The notes: generated from the sequence alone by a model not told the origin. A stretch of DNA of 23,521 nt from Candidatus Fermentibacterota bacterium (GCA_030620115.1 JAUXFG010000052.1:1-23521); one strand, 5' to 3'. Positions 6,908 through 14,442 are shown, numbered from the stretch's first letter. Made by a program: numbers and translations.

Positions 6908-6927
6908 CGGCCCGAAGCTTCGGGCCG
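6908..6927. repeat. 20-bp perfect palindrome centred on AAGCTT
   Basis: The half-site CGGCCCGAAG is followed directly by its reverse complement. It lies 38 bp beyond the SagB-like stop. It could act as part of a transcript end structure or be a repeat element; nothing else supports a protein-binding role. Confidence 0.5.
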
Positions 6928-6965
6928 GGCCGAAGACCCCCACTAGCCACTTGAGCCGCGGCGGG

Positions 6966-7655
6966 CTATCTTATCAACGGCTTCCCGATTCCGATGATGG
7001 CAAGAGGGATCTCCTCACGAGGCATCTCCAGGATTGACCGTACTTCAATATCCTCGTATGCCCCCACAAGTACGGAACAGAGGTCGAGACCCGCTGCTTG
7101 CAGCAAGATATTCTCGGCGACACATCCCGTCTCAATGTGGGCATACCGTGGTGCGCGGCTGCCATACCGGTCGGACAAACGCTTATAGCTGCCTCCGATC
7201 ACCAAGGAGACGACTGCTTCCCTTACCCATTTCTGATTCATGGCCGCATCGCAGAGTGCTTTCCTTACGTCACCGGCAACGACTTTCGACAGCGCATGAT
7301 CATGAGGCAGGTACTGGTACACTCCAGCAGGAAGACCTTCCACATTGCCGGCCACGACGTACAGTGAAAGCGGATAGAGTCCTCCTGCTGAAGGCGCGGC
7401 ACGAAACTTCTCCGGACTAGTGATCCCCTGTCCGGCCCAGAGAAGCTGCGCGACATCGCCCAGCGCTACTGCCTCATCAGAGAAGCTCCGCATTGACCTT
7501 CGAATGTTGAGGACCCCCTCTATGGACATCATTCCCACCGTGCGTGGCTCCGGAAGCGGTATCAGTTGGTCGGAGACCGCAAAAACCACGCTGACCATCA
7601 GAGCATGTATGGAAACGAGAATGGTCAGGAACCGCATAGAACCTTTGAGCTGCAT
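6966..7655 (-). CDS. SagB/ThcOx-family nitroreductase-fold oxidoreductase with N-terminal export signal
   Basis: This is a predicted FMN-dependent dehydrogenase of the SagB/ThcOx branch of the nitroreductase fold. NIRRSMRSFSDEAVALGDVA, then QLLWAGQGIT and FRAAPSAGGLYPLSLYVVAG are the classic N-terminal FMN-binding motifs; HIETGCVAENILLQAAGLDL and AIIGIGKPL complete the fold. The first ~27 residues (FLTILVSIHALMVSVVFAV) form a signal peptide or membrane anchor, so the enzyme appears to act outside the cytoplasm. The protein is 229 residues. GGGGGAGAT lies 5 nt before the ATG. Family members oxidise azolines in RiPP pathways, but no precursor or cyclodehydratase is nearby, so the substrate is unknown. 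Confidence 0.85.
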   Translation of the reverse strand: MQLKGSMRFLTILVSIHALMVSVVFAVSDQLIPLPEPRTVGMMSIEGVLNIRRSMRSFSDEAVALGDVAQLLWAGQGITSPEKFRAAPSAGGLYPLSLYVVAGNVEGLPAGVYQYLPHDHALSKVVAGDVRKALCDAAMNQKWVREAVVSLVIGGSYKRLSDRYGSRAPRYAHIETGCVAENILLQAAGLDLCSVLVGAYEDIEVRSILEMPREEIPLAIIGIGKPLIR

Positions 7656-8055
7656 GACTGATCTCCCCCTTAGATTGAGTATCTCACGTCGCTTCGCCCC
7701 TCGTCTTGTCGCCCCTATGCCCGCATTCCGCCATCCGGCAATCTGAAATCAAAGAAGCAAGATCCCCGTTCCCCATCATCTATGGCCCATAACCTATATG
7801 GTCTATTCCCGATTCTTGGTCTTGCTCGTGGAGCACTCGGGCTATCATTCCCGAGGATTTATGGATGATCCAGACAAACTAACAAGACACAAGTATTTCT
7901 GTAACGACTCCATGTCAACCATAACCCGTATTCTCCATGAACATCGATGAGAATTGGATTTCGAATGCTGAATTATGGGAATGAAGAGGAGAGCTCATCG
8001 CTGTTCATCCACGGGAGCGAGCGGAGTTCATCACAGGTCTCGCCTCTTGCTATGC
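7656..8055. other. Gene-free divergent region
   Basis: This interval lies between the minus-strand SagB-like gene and the plus-strand ankyrin gene. I see no supported coding frame. The 7947-8159 plus frame lacks a ribosome binding site and overlaps the ankyrin promoter. No clear minus-strand promoter for the SagB-like gene could be picked out. Confidence 0.5.
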
Positions 8056-8083
8056 TTGACATCGAGGCCCCCTCATCGATAAT
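8056..8083 (+). promoter_or_regulatory. Sigma70-type promoter for the ankyrin gene, with overlapping dyad
   Basis: A perfect -35 TTGACA (8056-8061) is followed after 16 bp by GATAAT (8078-8083), five of six matches to TATAAT. The ankyrin start codon is about 90 bp downstream. CCCCTC (8069-8074) and GAGGGG (8094-8099), extended by ATC/GAT, form an inverted repeat that straddles the -10 box, where a repressor could act. The dyad's role is inference. Confidence 0.6.
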
Positions 8084-8171
8084 TGTATTGATAGAGGGGA
8101 GTTTGATTCAACGAGACGTCCGGTGGACAGATCAATATGGCAACCTTGCCATGCAATGAAAGGGGTATGCC

Positions 8172-8825
8172 ATGTCTCGATGTATGGGACAAATTCCCCT
8201 AATGATCTTAAGCGGGTTGCTCTTTCTGCCCCTGCACGCAGAGGAGTCCTCCACAAGCTTGCACGAAGCCGCCCGGGAGGGAGATATCGAGGTGGTGACG
8301 CATCTCTTGGCCCAGGGCGCGGATGTGAACGCCCAGGAGGATGCCGGACATACGCCGCTGCACTGGGCCGCATACAATGGACACGACGAGGTGGTTGAGC
8401 TGCTTCTCGAAAACGGAGCCGACGTGAACGCCGCCATACGTGTCGGCTGGTCCCCCCTATTCCTGGCGGCTATCCGTGGTTATGACAAGACTGTGGTCCT
8501 GCTCATCGAGCATGGGGGCGACGTCATTCTAAAAGACCGCATGGGATGCGCTGCGATCCATCGTGCAGCAAAGGAAGGTCACACCAAGGTAATCAAGGCA
8601 CTGGTTGATGGCGGGGCCAAAATCAATGCGAAGGACAACAAAGGCCGTACTCCGCTGCACTTCGCCGCCCTGGAAGGCCACAAGGACGCCGCAAAGCTCC
8701 TACTGGCTCTTGGTGCGAACCTGAATGCCACCACGAGGCGCGAAAAAACACCGCTGGACTTTGCCAAGGAAGGCAACCACCAGGCAGTGGTGAAACTGCT
8801 GGAGAGCTACACTCCGGAAGACTAG
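8172..8825 (+). CDS. Exported ankyrin-repeat protein
   Basis: This 217-residue protein has a signal peptide (PLMILSGLLFLPLHAEE, ~8-25) followed by six ankyrin repeats to the C-terminus. The repeats begin at about residues 29, 59, 92, 125, 158 and 191, with typical GHTPLHWAAYNGHDEVVELL and GRTPLHFAALEGHKDAAKLL units. Ankyrin repeats bind proteins; export suggests a periplasmic partner or chaperone-like role, for example protecting an enzyme as in AnkB-type proteins, but no partner gene is adjacent. GAAAGGGG lies 6 nt before the ATG. The gene is monocistronic, driven by the promoter at 8056-8083, with a repeat-filled gap downstream. Confidence 0.9.
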   Translation: MSRCMGQIPLMILSGLLFLPLHAEESSTSLHEAAREGDIEVVTHLLAQGADVNAQEDAGHTPLHWAAYNGHDEVVELLLENGADVNAAIRVGWSPLFLAAIRGYDKTVVLLIEHGGDVILKDRMGCAAIHRAAKEGHTKVIKALVDGGAKINAKDNKGRTPLHFAALEGHKDAAKLLLALGANLNATTRREKTPLDFAKEGNHQAVVKLLESYTPED

Positions 8826-8851
8826 GATCCGCGACGAGTTCCCTCGAGATG

Positions 8852-8875
8852 GCAGGCAGGGACGCCTGCCCCACT
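8852..8875 (+). repeat. Element C, copy 2
   Basis: The 24-bp unit is identical to 4335-4358 except for one base near the 3' end (CTGCCCCACT against CTGCGCCACT). The arms GGCAGGC and GCCTGCC pair over AGGGAC. It lies 26 bp past the ankyrin stop, where the hairpin might also affect transcript ends. Confidence 0.75.
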
Positions 8876-8919
8876 AAGGGCTTGCGAAGGATAACTTCAC
8901 ATTCTTCCATTCATCTCCA

Positions 8920-8936
8920 TCCCGCCGACGGCGGGA
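8920..8936. repeat. Inverted repeat TCCCGCC/GGCGGGA
   Basis: TCCCGCC (8920-8926) and GGCGGGA (8930-8936) are separated by 3 nt. It adjoins GCCAAAGCTTCGCC and the element D hairpin, so 8850-9014 is essentially a string of GC-rich dyads between two convergent genes. Confidence 0.6.
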
Positions 8937-8981
8937 CTTCGCCGCCCGTCTACGCCAAAGCTTCGCCGAGGCAGGCCGGTG

Positions 8982-9014
8982 GGCACGGTCCGCCAGCTGG
9001 CGGATGCCCCTACA
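8982..9014 (+). repeat. Element D, copy 1 (compound hairpin)
   Basis: GGGCA then CGG, TCCGCC, AGCT, GGCGGA and TGCCC fold into two stacked stems with a one-sided 3-nt bulge. The inner 16 bp (8990-9005) are perfectly palindromic. The same plan, with the bulge as CGA and loop AGCC, occurs at 21516-21548. The conserved bulge suggests the folded form is under selection or recognised as a unit. Confidence 0.7.
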
Positions 9015-9087
9015 TGGGGGAGATCAATTCTGTGCCAAATCATTGCGCCCAGAAGGCGAACCTATTTCTGCACGAGGCCATCCAAAT

Positions 9088-10545
9088 CTAACTCTCCGGA
9101 ACGGGCGATCTCGCCTGCTGGACGAGCCCTGGTGCTTTTTTCGGCGCCGGTTTTGGTTCGTCATCAATCACGCTGCGTTTCCATGTTCCCCGGGAGAACC
9201 AGACGGTTGCCGCCACCGCAGTGAGCGTGTTCGAGAGAAACATCGCCCACCATAGTCCAGTCGGCCCGGCGGCAAGCACGATGGCAAGAAGGTAAGCGGC
9301 AGGGATTCGTATGCCCCACAGCCTAGTCATGTTCAGCACCATGACCGGCACCGTGTATCCGGATCCCTGGAAAGATCCGAAGAGGACCATTACGAAGCCA
9401 AACGCAAACACCGACGGAGAGAGGATGCGGAAAAGCTCCCTGGTGTGAGCGATGACTTGCGTGTCATCGATGAAAAGACGACCAATGGAACCACCAAATA
9501 CGAACATCAACGTCGTGATGGGCACGAGTATGACCGCTACCAATGCCATGGAGTTCCGCACGGAGCGGGCGGCCCGATCGGGCCTGCCCGCTCCAAGGTT
9601 CTGACCGACCCCGGTGGCGTTCGCCTGTGAGAGCGCATGGGCCGGAGCCATGGCCATGTGCACTACTCGATTGCCGATCCCAAAGGCAGCGATGACTGTG
9701 GAACCGAACGTGTTAACGATTCCGATGAGCAATGTGAAGCCCAGGGCCGTTCCCGAGTGTCCCAATGATATGGGCAGCCCGATCTTGAGTATCTTGCCAA
9801 CAATGGCCTTATCCAACCGAAGGTCACAGCCATGAAGCCTGAAACCACGATGTCCGGTGAACAGGCGGTAACATCCGATCCCCGATGCCACTGCCCGGGC
9901 AAGACACGTGGCAATGGCGGCGCCGGCCACCCCAAGAGGCGGCAGGGGTCCATACCCGAAAATCAGGAGCGGATCGAGCAGCACGTTCAGGACCACCGTA
10001 ATGAGAGTTACTTGCAGCGGCCCCACCGTATCTCCCATGCCTGTGTAGATGCCTTCGTAGACGAAGAAAGCAAACATGAAAGGAACGCCGACAAGGATCC
10101 ATCGGAGGTACGTAAGAGTCTCCACGAACGCATCGGCTGGGGTCTGCAGGAGTCGCAGGATGGGAACGGCAAGGAGGAATCCCAAAATCGCAAGGAGTGT
10201 TCCCACGGAACCCAATAAGATCAATGTCTGCCCCCCGGCCCGGCGCATTTCCTCGAATCTGCCCGCGCCTCGATACTGAGACACCAAGGTGGTCCCCCCC
10301 ATCCCCAGCCCCATGGCCAATGCCATACCAATGAATACCACGAACATGGTGATGGTTGGCGCAGCAAGGGCAGCCTTGCCCAGTTTTCCCAACCAGAAGG
10401 CATCGACAAGATTGTACAGGCCTTGCAAGATAAAGGAGAGCATCACCGGCCAAGCGACGGCGAGCAGATTCCGGGTGAGCGGCCCCTGGGTCATGTCTCG
10501 GCCCATGGTGACAGACGACACCCCGTCGGTAACTCGGGGGTTCAA
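9088..10545 (-). CDS. MATE-family efflux transporter
   Basis: This predicted 485-residue inner-membrane antiporter has the two six-helix bundles of the MATE fold. The N-terminal DMTQGPLTRNLLAVAWPVML, followed by the LYNLVDAFWLGKLGKAALAA segment, is the family signature, and NTFGSTVIAAFGIGNRV with QANATGVGQNLGAGRPDRAA marks the start of the second half. MATE proteins export drugs or metabolites with Na+ or H+; the substrate here is unknown. The longest frame starts at TTG 10545, overlapping the upstream stop as TTGA, which implies coupling with the GAF-GGDEF gene. ATG at 10506 (MGRDMTQ) is the alternative, but has no clear Shine-Dalgarno sequence. Confidence 0.9.
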   Translation of the reverse strand: MNPRVTDGVSSVTMGRDMTQGPLTRNLLAVAWPVMLSFILQGLYNLVDAFWLGKLGKAALAAPTITMFVVFIGMALAMGLGMGGTTLVSQYRGAGRFEEMRRAGGQTLILLGSVGTLLAILGFLLAVPILRLLQTPADAFVETLTYLRWILVGVPFMFAFFVYEGIYTGMGDTVGPLQVTLITVVLNVLLDPLLIFGYGPLPPLGVAGAAIATCLARAVASGIGCYRLFTGHRGFRLHGCDLRLDKAIVGKILKIGLPISLGHSGTALGFTLLIGIVNTFGSTVIAAFGIGNRVVHMAMAPAHALSQANATGVGQNLGAGRPDRAARSVRNSMALVAVILVPITTLMFVFGGSIGRLFIDDTQVIAHTRELFRILSPSVFAFGFVMVLFGSFQGSGYTVPVMVLNMTRLWGIRIPAAYLLAIVLAAGPTGLWWAMFLSNTLTAVAATVWFSRGTWKRSVIDDEPKPAPKKAPGLVQQARSPVPES

Positions 10546-11591
10546 TGCTCCACTACCCCTACCCCGTTCTTGCTCGTCTTCTTGATACGATACATGGATT
10601 GATCTGCCAGGAGAAGAAGATCCTTCTTTGTGGAAGCATCATCAGGAAACGAGGCGATGCCGAAGCTGGCGGTGATCCGAACCGGTTCAGGTTGCGATTC
10701 CAGATAGAGGGACTTCTTGATCTTGTGGAGGATCTCGAGGACGAGAAGCCTGGCTTGCTCCCTGTCTCTACCGGGAAGCACGATCACGTATTCATCGCCC
10801 CCATATTTCACCAAGATGTCGCTGTCCGTCAGAGAGACAGCGATGGTTTGGCCGATCTCCTTCAGCGCCTGGCTTCCCAGGAGATGACCATATGTATCCA
10901 CCACTTCTTTGAAATTGTCGATATCAACAAAGACCACGGAGAAGGCGCCATCCTGAACCGAAGCCGTGCGCACCAACTGATCAACGGTCTGATGGAGATA
11001 ACGCGCGTTGTAAAGACCTGTGTACTCATCAGTGATGCTCATCTCGTGTATCTTTTTAACATACTGTGCATTCTGGATGGCGATTGCGGCATATTCCGCG
11101 ATAACTCTGAGTATCGGGAGATCATTCTTCTTGAAGGAATTCATGTCTTTCACATTGATTACTTCTATCACTCCCAAAACCGTCCCATGGATCTTGAGTG
11201 GAATACAGGCGATTGATTCGGTTTGAAACCCGGTTCTCTTATCGATATCTTTATTGAATCTTGCATCTTCCCGGACATCTGAGAGATAGAGAGGCATGCC
11301 TGTCTCCGCCACTTGTCCGGCGATACCAACGCCGCGTCCGAGCCGTACTCCACTGACCAGTTCCTTGTCGAGCCCCACCACGACTTCAAAGCTGAGCTCC
11401 CCTGTGACGCTGTCTCTCAGGAGCAGCGACCAGTTTTCGGCATCTATGAGCTGAGCGCCCTTGAGCATGATGAGTTCAAGGATTTCCTCGAGCTTCAGAG
11501 TCGATGTGAGGAGCTTCCCTATCTCGACGCAGGCCCGAAGACGTTCGGCTTCGAGGCAAAGCTCTTCCCTATCCGGTTCCTCAGGAATCAT
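10542..11591 (-). CDS. GAF-GGDEF protein, putative diguanylate cyclase
   Basis: This predicted 349-residue cytoplasmic signalling protein carries an N-terminal GAF sensor (~20-175, GRGVGIAGQVAETGMPLYLS) followed by a GGDEF domain (~181-345). FVDIDNFK supplies the metal-binding Asp223 and Asp225. The signature is GGDEY (264-268), with Tyr for the usual Phe, which probably still permits cyclic-di-GMP synthesis. The product-inhibition I-site (RxxD) reads TDSD, so feedback control is probably lost. The start is set at ATG 11591, with GGAAGGG 8 nt upstream. The longer frame to 11681 only adds 30 residues translated from a dispersed repeat (MSERSEESLQ). The stop overlaps the MATE start. It is divergent from the C25 operon. 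Confidence 0.87.
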   Translation of the reverse strand: MIPEEPDREELCLEAERLRACVEIGKLLTSTLKLEEILELIMLKGAQLIDAENWSLLLRDSVTGELSFEVVVGLDKELVSGVRLGRGVGIAGQVAETGMPLYLSDVREDARFNKDIDKRTGFQTESIACIPLKIHGTVLGVIEVINVKDMNSFKKNDLPILRVIAEYAAIAIQNAQYVKKIHEMSITDEYTGLYNARYLHQTVDQLVRTASVQDGAFSVVFVDIDNFKEVVDTYGHLLGSQALKEIGQTIAVSLTDSDILVKYGGDEYVIVLPGRDREQARLLVLEILHKIKKSLYLESQPEPVRITASFGIASFPDDASTKKDLLLLADQSMYRIKKTSKNGVGVVEH

Positions 11592-11657
11592 CTGATACGC
11601 CCTTCCGTATGGATGAGGGGTAAGGGCTCGTGCAGAAATAACTTCACGATCTTGGAG

Positions 11658-11692
11658 AGATTCTTCGCTCCTTTCACTCACTCAGAATGACA
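11658..11692 (-). repeat. Dispersed element A, copy 2
   Basis: The minus strand reads TGTCATTCTGAGTGAGTGAA, then AGGAGCGAAGAATCT. It sits just upstream of the GAF-GGDEF ribosome binding site and lengthens that frame artificially to give MSERSEESLQ. Confidence 0.85.
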
Positions 11693-11804
11693 GTGGCGAT
11701 AGCTTGCGAGTGCCTATTCTTGGATCAGCGAAGCAGGCTACTTGCGCAAACCACGATACCATGCCTTCAAAGAGAGTCAAGTGGACAGAGGAGCATTCGG
11801 CTCT

Positions 11805-11824
11805 ATTGTCCGAATTCGGACAAT
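11805..11824. promoter_or_regulatory. 20-bp perfect palindrome between divergent genes
   Basis: The half-site ATTGTCCGAA is followed directly by its reverse complement. About 10 bp on, CGTCC and GGACG form another dyad. The position, about 210 bp before the GAF-GGDEF start and 290 bp before the C25 start, suits a shared operator, though no promoter boxes could be placed with confidence. Confidence 0.5.
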
Positions 11825-11876
11825 GACGTCCGGCCATGGACGGACGATTGGGGCAGATGGGAAAGAGAAGAAAAGC

Positions 11877-11918
11877 GAATTGCTGGATTGCTGGATTGCT
11901 GATTGAGGGATCGGGGGA
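11877..11918. repeat. TTGCTGGA/ATTGAGGG word repeats
   Basis: GAATTGCTGGATTGCT (11877-11892) is identical to 2331-2346. The ATTGCTGG unit is repeated, then changes into ATTGAGGGAT and GGGGGATTGGG, resembling the ATTGAGGG array at 18881-18904. No coding function is suggested. Confidence 0.65.
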
Positions 11919-12042
11919 TTGGGAAGAAAAGCGAAAGAGAAATGGTTGACGAATGCCCCTTTGCGATATTTGCGCTCAAGACAAGAAGGCATACAGCGGT
12001 ACAAGAGTTGCTCATGGTGGTTTATCTTGCACAGATCTTCAA

Positions 12043-12056
12043 AAGAGATATCTCTT
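12043..12056. promoter_or_regulatory. 14-bp palindrome in the C25 leader
   Basis: AAGAGATATCTCTT is a perfect dyad 55 bp before the C25 start codon. It could be an operator or a leader hairpin. A -35-like TTGACG lies further upstream near 11944 without a convincing -10 box. Confidence 0.35.
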
Positions 12057-12111
12057 GTGCCCGTCGCCCGGTAACTACACCGCACCCAAGACAACGCCGT
12101 GGAGGCAAACT

Positions 12112-14442
12112 ATGAGGAATACCTCCGTCATTCCTTTCACACTTCTCTCTTTGTCTCTCCTCACGCCACTGGGCCACGCCTTCCACCGCGAGGGGCCCTT
12201 GGAAGTTGAACCAGGGGACGAATCACCTCACTGCATCATTCGAACGGAAATCTTATCCTCATCTCGAGAATCTACAATTCTCGAGGTCACACTGGATCCC
12301 ATTGAGGGCCGTGAATCCTCTCGCTCTGCCGAGATCGGCATTGGGCTGTTGGCGGTGGCGCTCACCGGGCGAATTGAGGCGAAGGTTCTTTCTGTTGAGA
12401 TAGCGCCGATGTCGGCTCCTCAAGGAACGGTTGAGCTGTCTCCGTCACAGCTCCCAGACGACTTCCTCCGCCTCGGCACACCGGCAGTATGGCGGGAGCT
12501 CAGAGTGGTGAGGCTCGGGCTGGTTCCGTGGTGGGGACATGCCATGGAAGCCCGCATGGCGCGCCGTGTGGTGATCGAGGTCTCAAACCTCGGGGGACAA
12601 GGTATTGCAGAGAAGGAACAGCCCATGAGGCCCATTTCTCCTCTTTGGGAACGACTATACAGAAGCCACATATTGAACTATGACTCCCTAACCCTCCCTC
12701 GCCTTGTCACGGGCACGGGAAAGCGGTACATCATCATCTCCCGGACACGATTCGATACAAAAATCCCTCAATTCGCCGCGTGGAAAACCCGACAAGGATA
12801 CGGCGTTGATCTGGTGACCCTGGAAGAGTTGGGTTATACAGATCCCCGACAAAGAGATGCCATCAATGCCACCAAACGCTACATCATGGAAGCCTACACA
12901 TCCTGGCCGGAACCGCCGGAGTTCGTGCTGCTTGTGGGCGACATGTACGATGCCATCCCCTCGGGATCTCTCTACAGCAAACAGTTCCTCGACATACTGG
13001 GCTACGTTCCGCTCATGAGATACTACGACGGATGGTATGCGCTCCTCGACGGCCCGGACCTTCTCCCGGATGTGATGATAGGCAGGTTCCCCGATACGAA
13101 TACTGAACGGCTGGACTACGAGCTGGCAAAGAGTATCGGTTACGAGATGCACCCATACATCGATGGTTCATGGCAGAAAAACACGTTGATGACCGCGATG
13201 CATTCCAATGCAAACCACGTCACCATCCGCACAAAAAGGGAAGTGGCGGACAGCCTGGCTCAGTGGGGGCTCAATGTCACGGAACTCTACAATGAATCTG
13301 CCAATCCGTCCCGTATCATCCCCCTCATGAATGAGGGGCTGTCATTCTACAATTACCGCGGAGAATGGTGTGCGGAGTGGGATTGGGGAGGCACCTTCGC
13401 TGCCTGGGATACTCCGTATGTCTACAATATCAACCGTCTCTGCATCTGCACCATCATCAGCTGCTCGTCCGCAGACATAGTGTACAGCTATCCCACTACC
13501 GCCGAGCTCCTCCTTCGCCTCGGCTACGAGAACCCGACCAATCCTCGGGGCATAGTAGCCTTCGTCGGATCTCAAGGCTACTCATGGTACTACTACAACA
13601 ACGCCTTTGATAAAGGGTTCTACCGGTCCATCACCGACGAAAACGCTTCCATCCTCGGCGAGGCCCTTGTCTCCGGCAAGATCTGGGCCTTTTGCAACAC
13701 TACCCCAAGTGATAGCCAAGACATCATGCTCAAGGAATATACGATCCTAGGTGATCCCTCTCTGCAGTTCTGGACGGACGTGCCGCGGCCGATGCTCGTG
13801 TCCATGGATCCTCCTTCAGTGACTCCGGGGCAGAGCACCGACGTCGAAATCACGGTGACCGACTCCGCTACCACAAAGCCGCTTGCCGATGCGTTGGTGT
13901 GTCTTTTGAGGCCGGACGATGTCTACGTGTACGGCTACACGGGTCAGACAGGTGCGGTCATCCTTTCGGTGTCACCTGAGACAGGCGTGGCCCCCGGGGC
14001 TTCGGACATCGACGCGACGATCACGGCATACAACATGATTCCATTCTATGGTTCACTTCTCGTAGACGACGCGATTCGACTCGGAAGACCGGAAAACGTC
14101 CAATTGACGGCAGACAGGAGTGGTCTGTTTGTACTTACATGGAGCCCTGCGGCATCCAAGCCCTCCGTTTCATCCGGTGAGGTGGATCACTACGAGATCT
14201 ATGGGAGCAACAGGGCGCATTTTCACGTGGCCGGCCTCGAGCCTTTGGCAAAGACGGCCTTCACTGAATTCAGAGAAACGAGATTTCTTGAAGATTCTCC
14301 CACGATGTACTTAAGAATCGTTGCCGTTTCAGCCTCTGGCAATAGATCACTGCCCTCTTGTCCGGTGGGCAGGATGGGAACCCCGCTTGCCCCCTTCAGG
14401 GAAGCCTTGAAGCTCCAGCTTGGAGGGGATCATGCGGAGTGA
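12112..14442 (+). CDS. Gingipain-family (peptidase C25-like) secreted protein, catalytic His replaced by Glu
   Basis: This predicted 776-residue protein has a signal peptide (NTSVIPFTLLSLSLLTPLGH) and an N-terminal beta-rich region to ~200. The C25 core covers ~205-575 (RYIIISRTRFDTKIPQFAAW, EFVLLVGDMYDAIPS, VMIGRFP). An Ig-like gingipain-type domain (~580-665) and a fibronectin-III-like end follow. Gingipains are Cys proteases using His in a GHG motif and Cys about 33 residues later. Here that site reads NYRGEW (414-419), so Glu418 stands in the His position, while Cys451 in ISCSSAD keeps the 33-residue spacing. The protein may therefore be a non-catalytic binder or use altered chemistry. 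The start is ATG 12112, with GGAGG 6 nt upstream; the frame could extend to 11953 but without support. It overlaps the next gene by 11 bp. Confidence 0.85.
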   Translation: MRNTSVIPFTLLSLSLLTPLGHAFHREGPLEVEPGDESPHCIIRTEILSSSRESTILEVTLDPIEGRESSRSAEIGIGLLAVALTGRIEAKVLSVEIAPMSAPQGTVELSPSQLPDDFLRLGTPAVWRELRVVRLGLVPWWGHAMEARMARRVVIEVSNLGGQGIAEKEQPMRPISPLWERLYRSHILNYDSLTLPRLVTGTGKRYIIISRTRFDTKIPQFAAWKTRQGYGVDLVTLEELGYTDPRQRDAINATKRYIMEAYTSWPEPPEFVLLVGDMYDAIPSGSLYSKQFLDILGYVPLMRYYDGWYALLDGPDLLPDVMIGRFPDTNTERLDYELAKSIGYEMHPYIDGSWQKNTLMTAMHSNANHVTIRTKREVADSLAQWGLNVTELYNESANPSRIIPLMNEGLSFYNYRGEWCAEWDWGGTFAAWDTPYVYNINRLCICTIISCSSADIVYSYPTTAELLLRLGYENPTNPRGIVAFVGSQGYSWYYYNNAFDKGFYRSITDENASILGEALVSGKIWAFCNTTPSDSQDIMLKEYTILGDPSLQFWTDVPRPMLVSMDPPSVTPGQSTDVEITVTDSATTKPLADALVCLLRPDDVYVYGYTGQTGAVILSVSPETGVAPGASDIDATITAYNMIPFYGSLLVDDAIRLGRPENVQLTADRSGLFVLTWSPAASKPSVSSGEVDHYEIYGSNRAHFHVAGLEPLAKTAFTEFRETRFLEDSPTMYLRIVAVSASGNRSLPSCPVGRMGTPLAPFREALKLQLGGDHAE

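Larger units (their letters stand above)
6636..6965. other. Gene-free stretch with two strong dyads
   Basis: The gap separates two minus-strand genes. It contains the VIT/VWA ribosome binding site at its left end, GTGCTGGATTGCTT words near 6765, and two GC-rich inverted repeats listed separately (6821-6850 and 6908-6927). No clear sigma70 promoter for the minus strand is visible, and no gene is supported. Confidence 0.55.
11592..12111. other. 520-bp divergent intergenic region
   Basis: This region separates the GAF-GGDEF start from the C25 start. It carries element A copy 2 (11658-11692), a 20-bp palindrome (11805-11824), a weaker dyad CGTCCggccatGGACG just after it, TTGCTGGA words (11877-11918), a duplicated GAAGAAAAGCGA, and a 14-bp palindrome (12043-12056). 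A frame from 11953 runs into the C25 gene but lacks a good Shine-Dalgarno sequence or signal, so it is treated as leader. Confidence 0.6.

Noticed and set aside
7947-8159. 70-residue plus frame before the ankyrin gene
   Set aside because: No Shine-Dalgarno sequence, overlaps the promoter and dyad, and resembles no family.
9824-10453. 209-residue minus frame within the MATE gene
   Set aside because: Same strand, different frame from an unmistakable MATE transporter; no motifs.
10545-11216. 223-residue plus frame
   Set aside because: Antisense to the GAF-GGDEF gene.
11953-12111. N-terminal extension of the C25-like gene (MPLCDICAQDKKAYSG)
   Set aside because: A good ribosome binding site and signal peptide mark ATG 12112; the CxxC look of the extension is probably chance.
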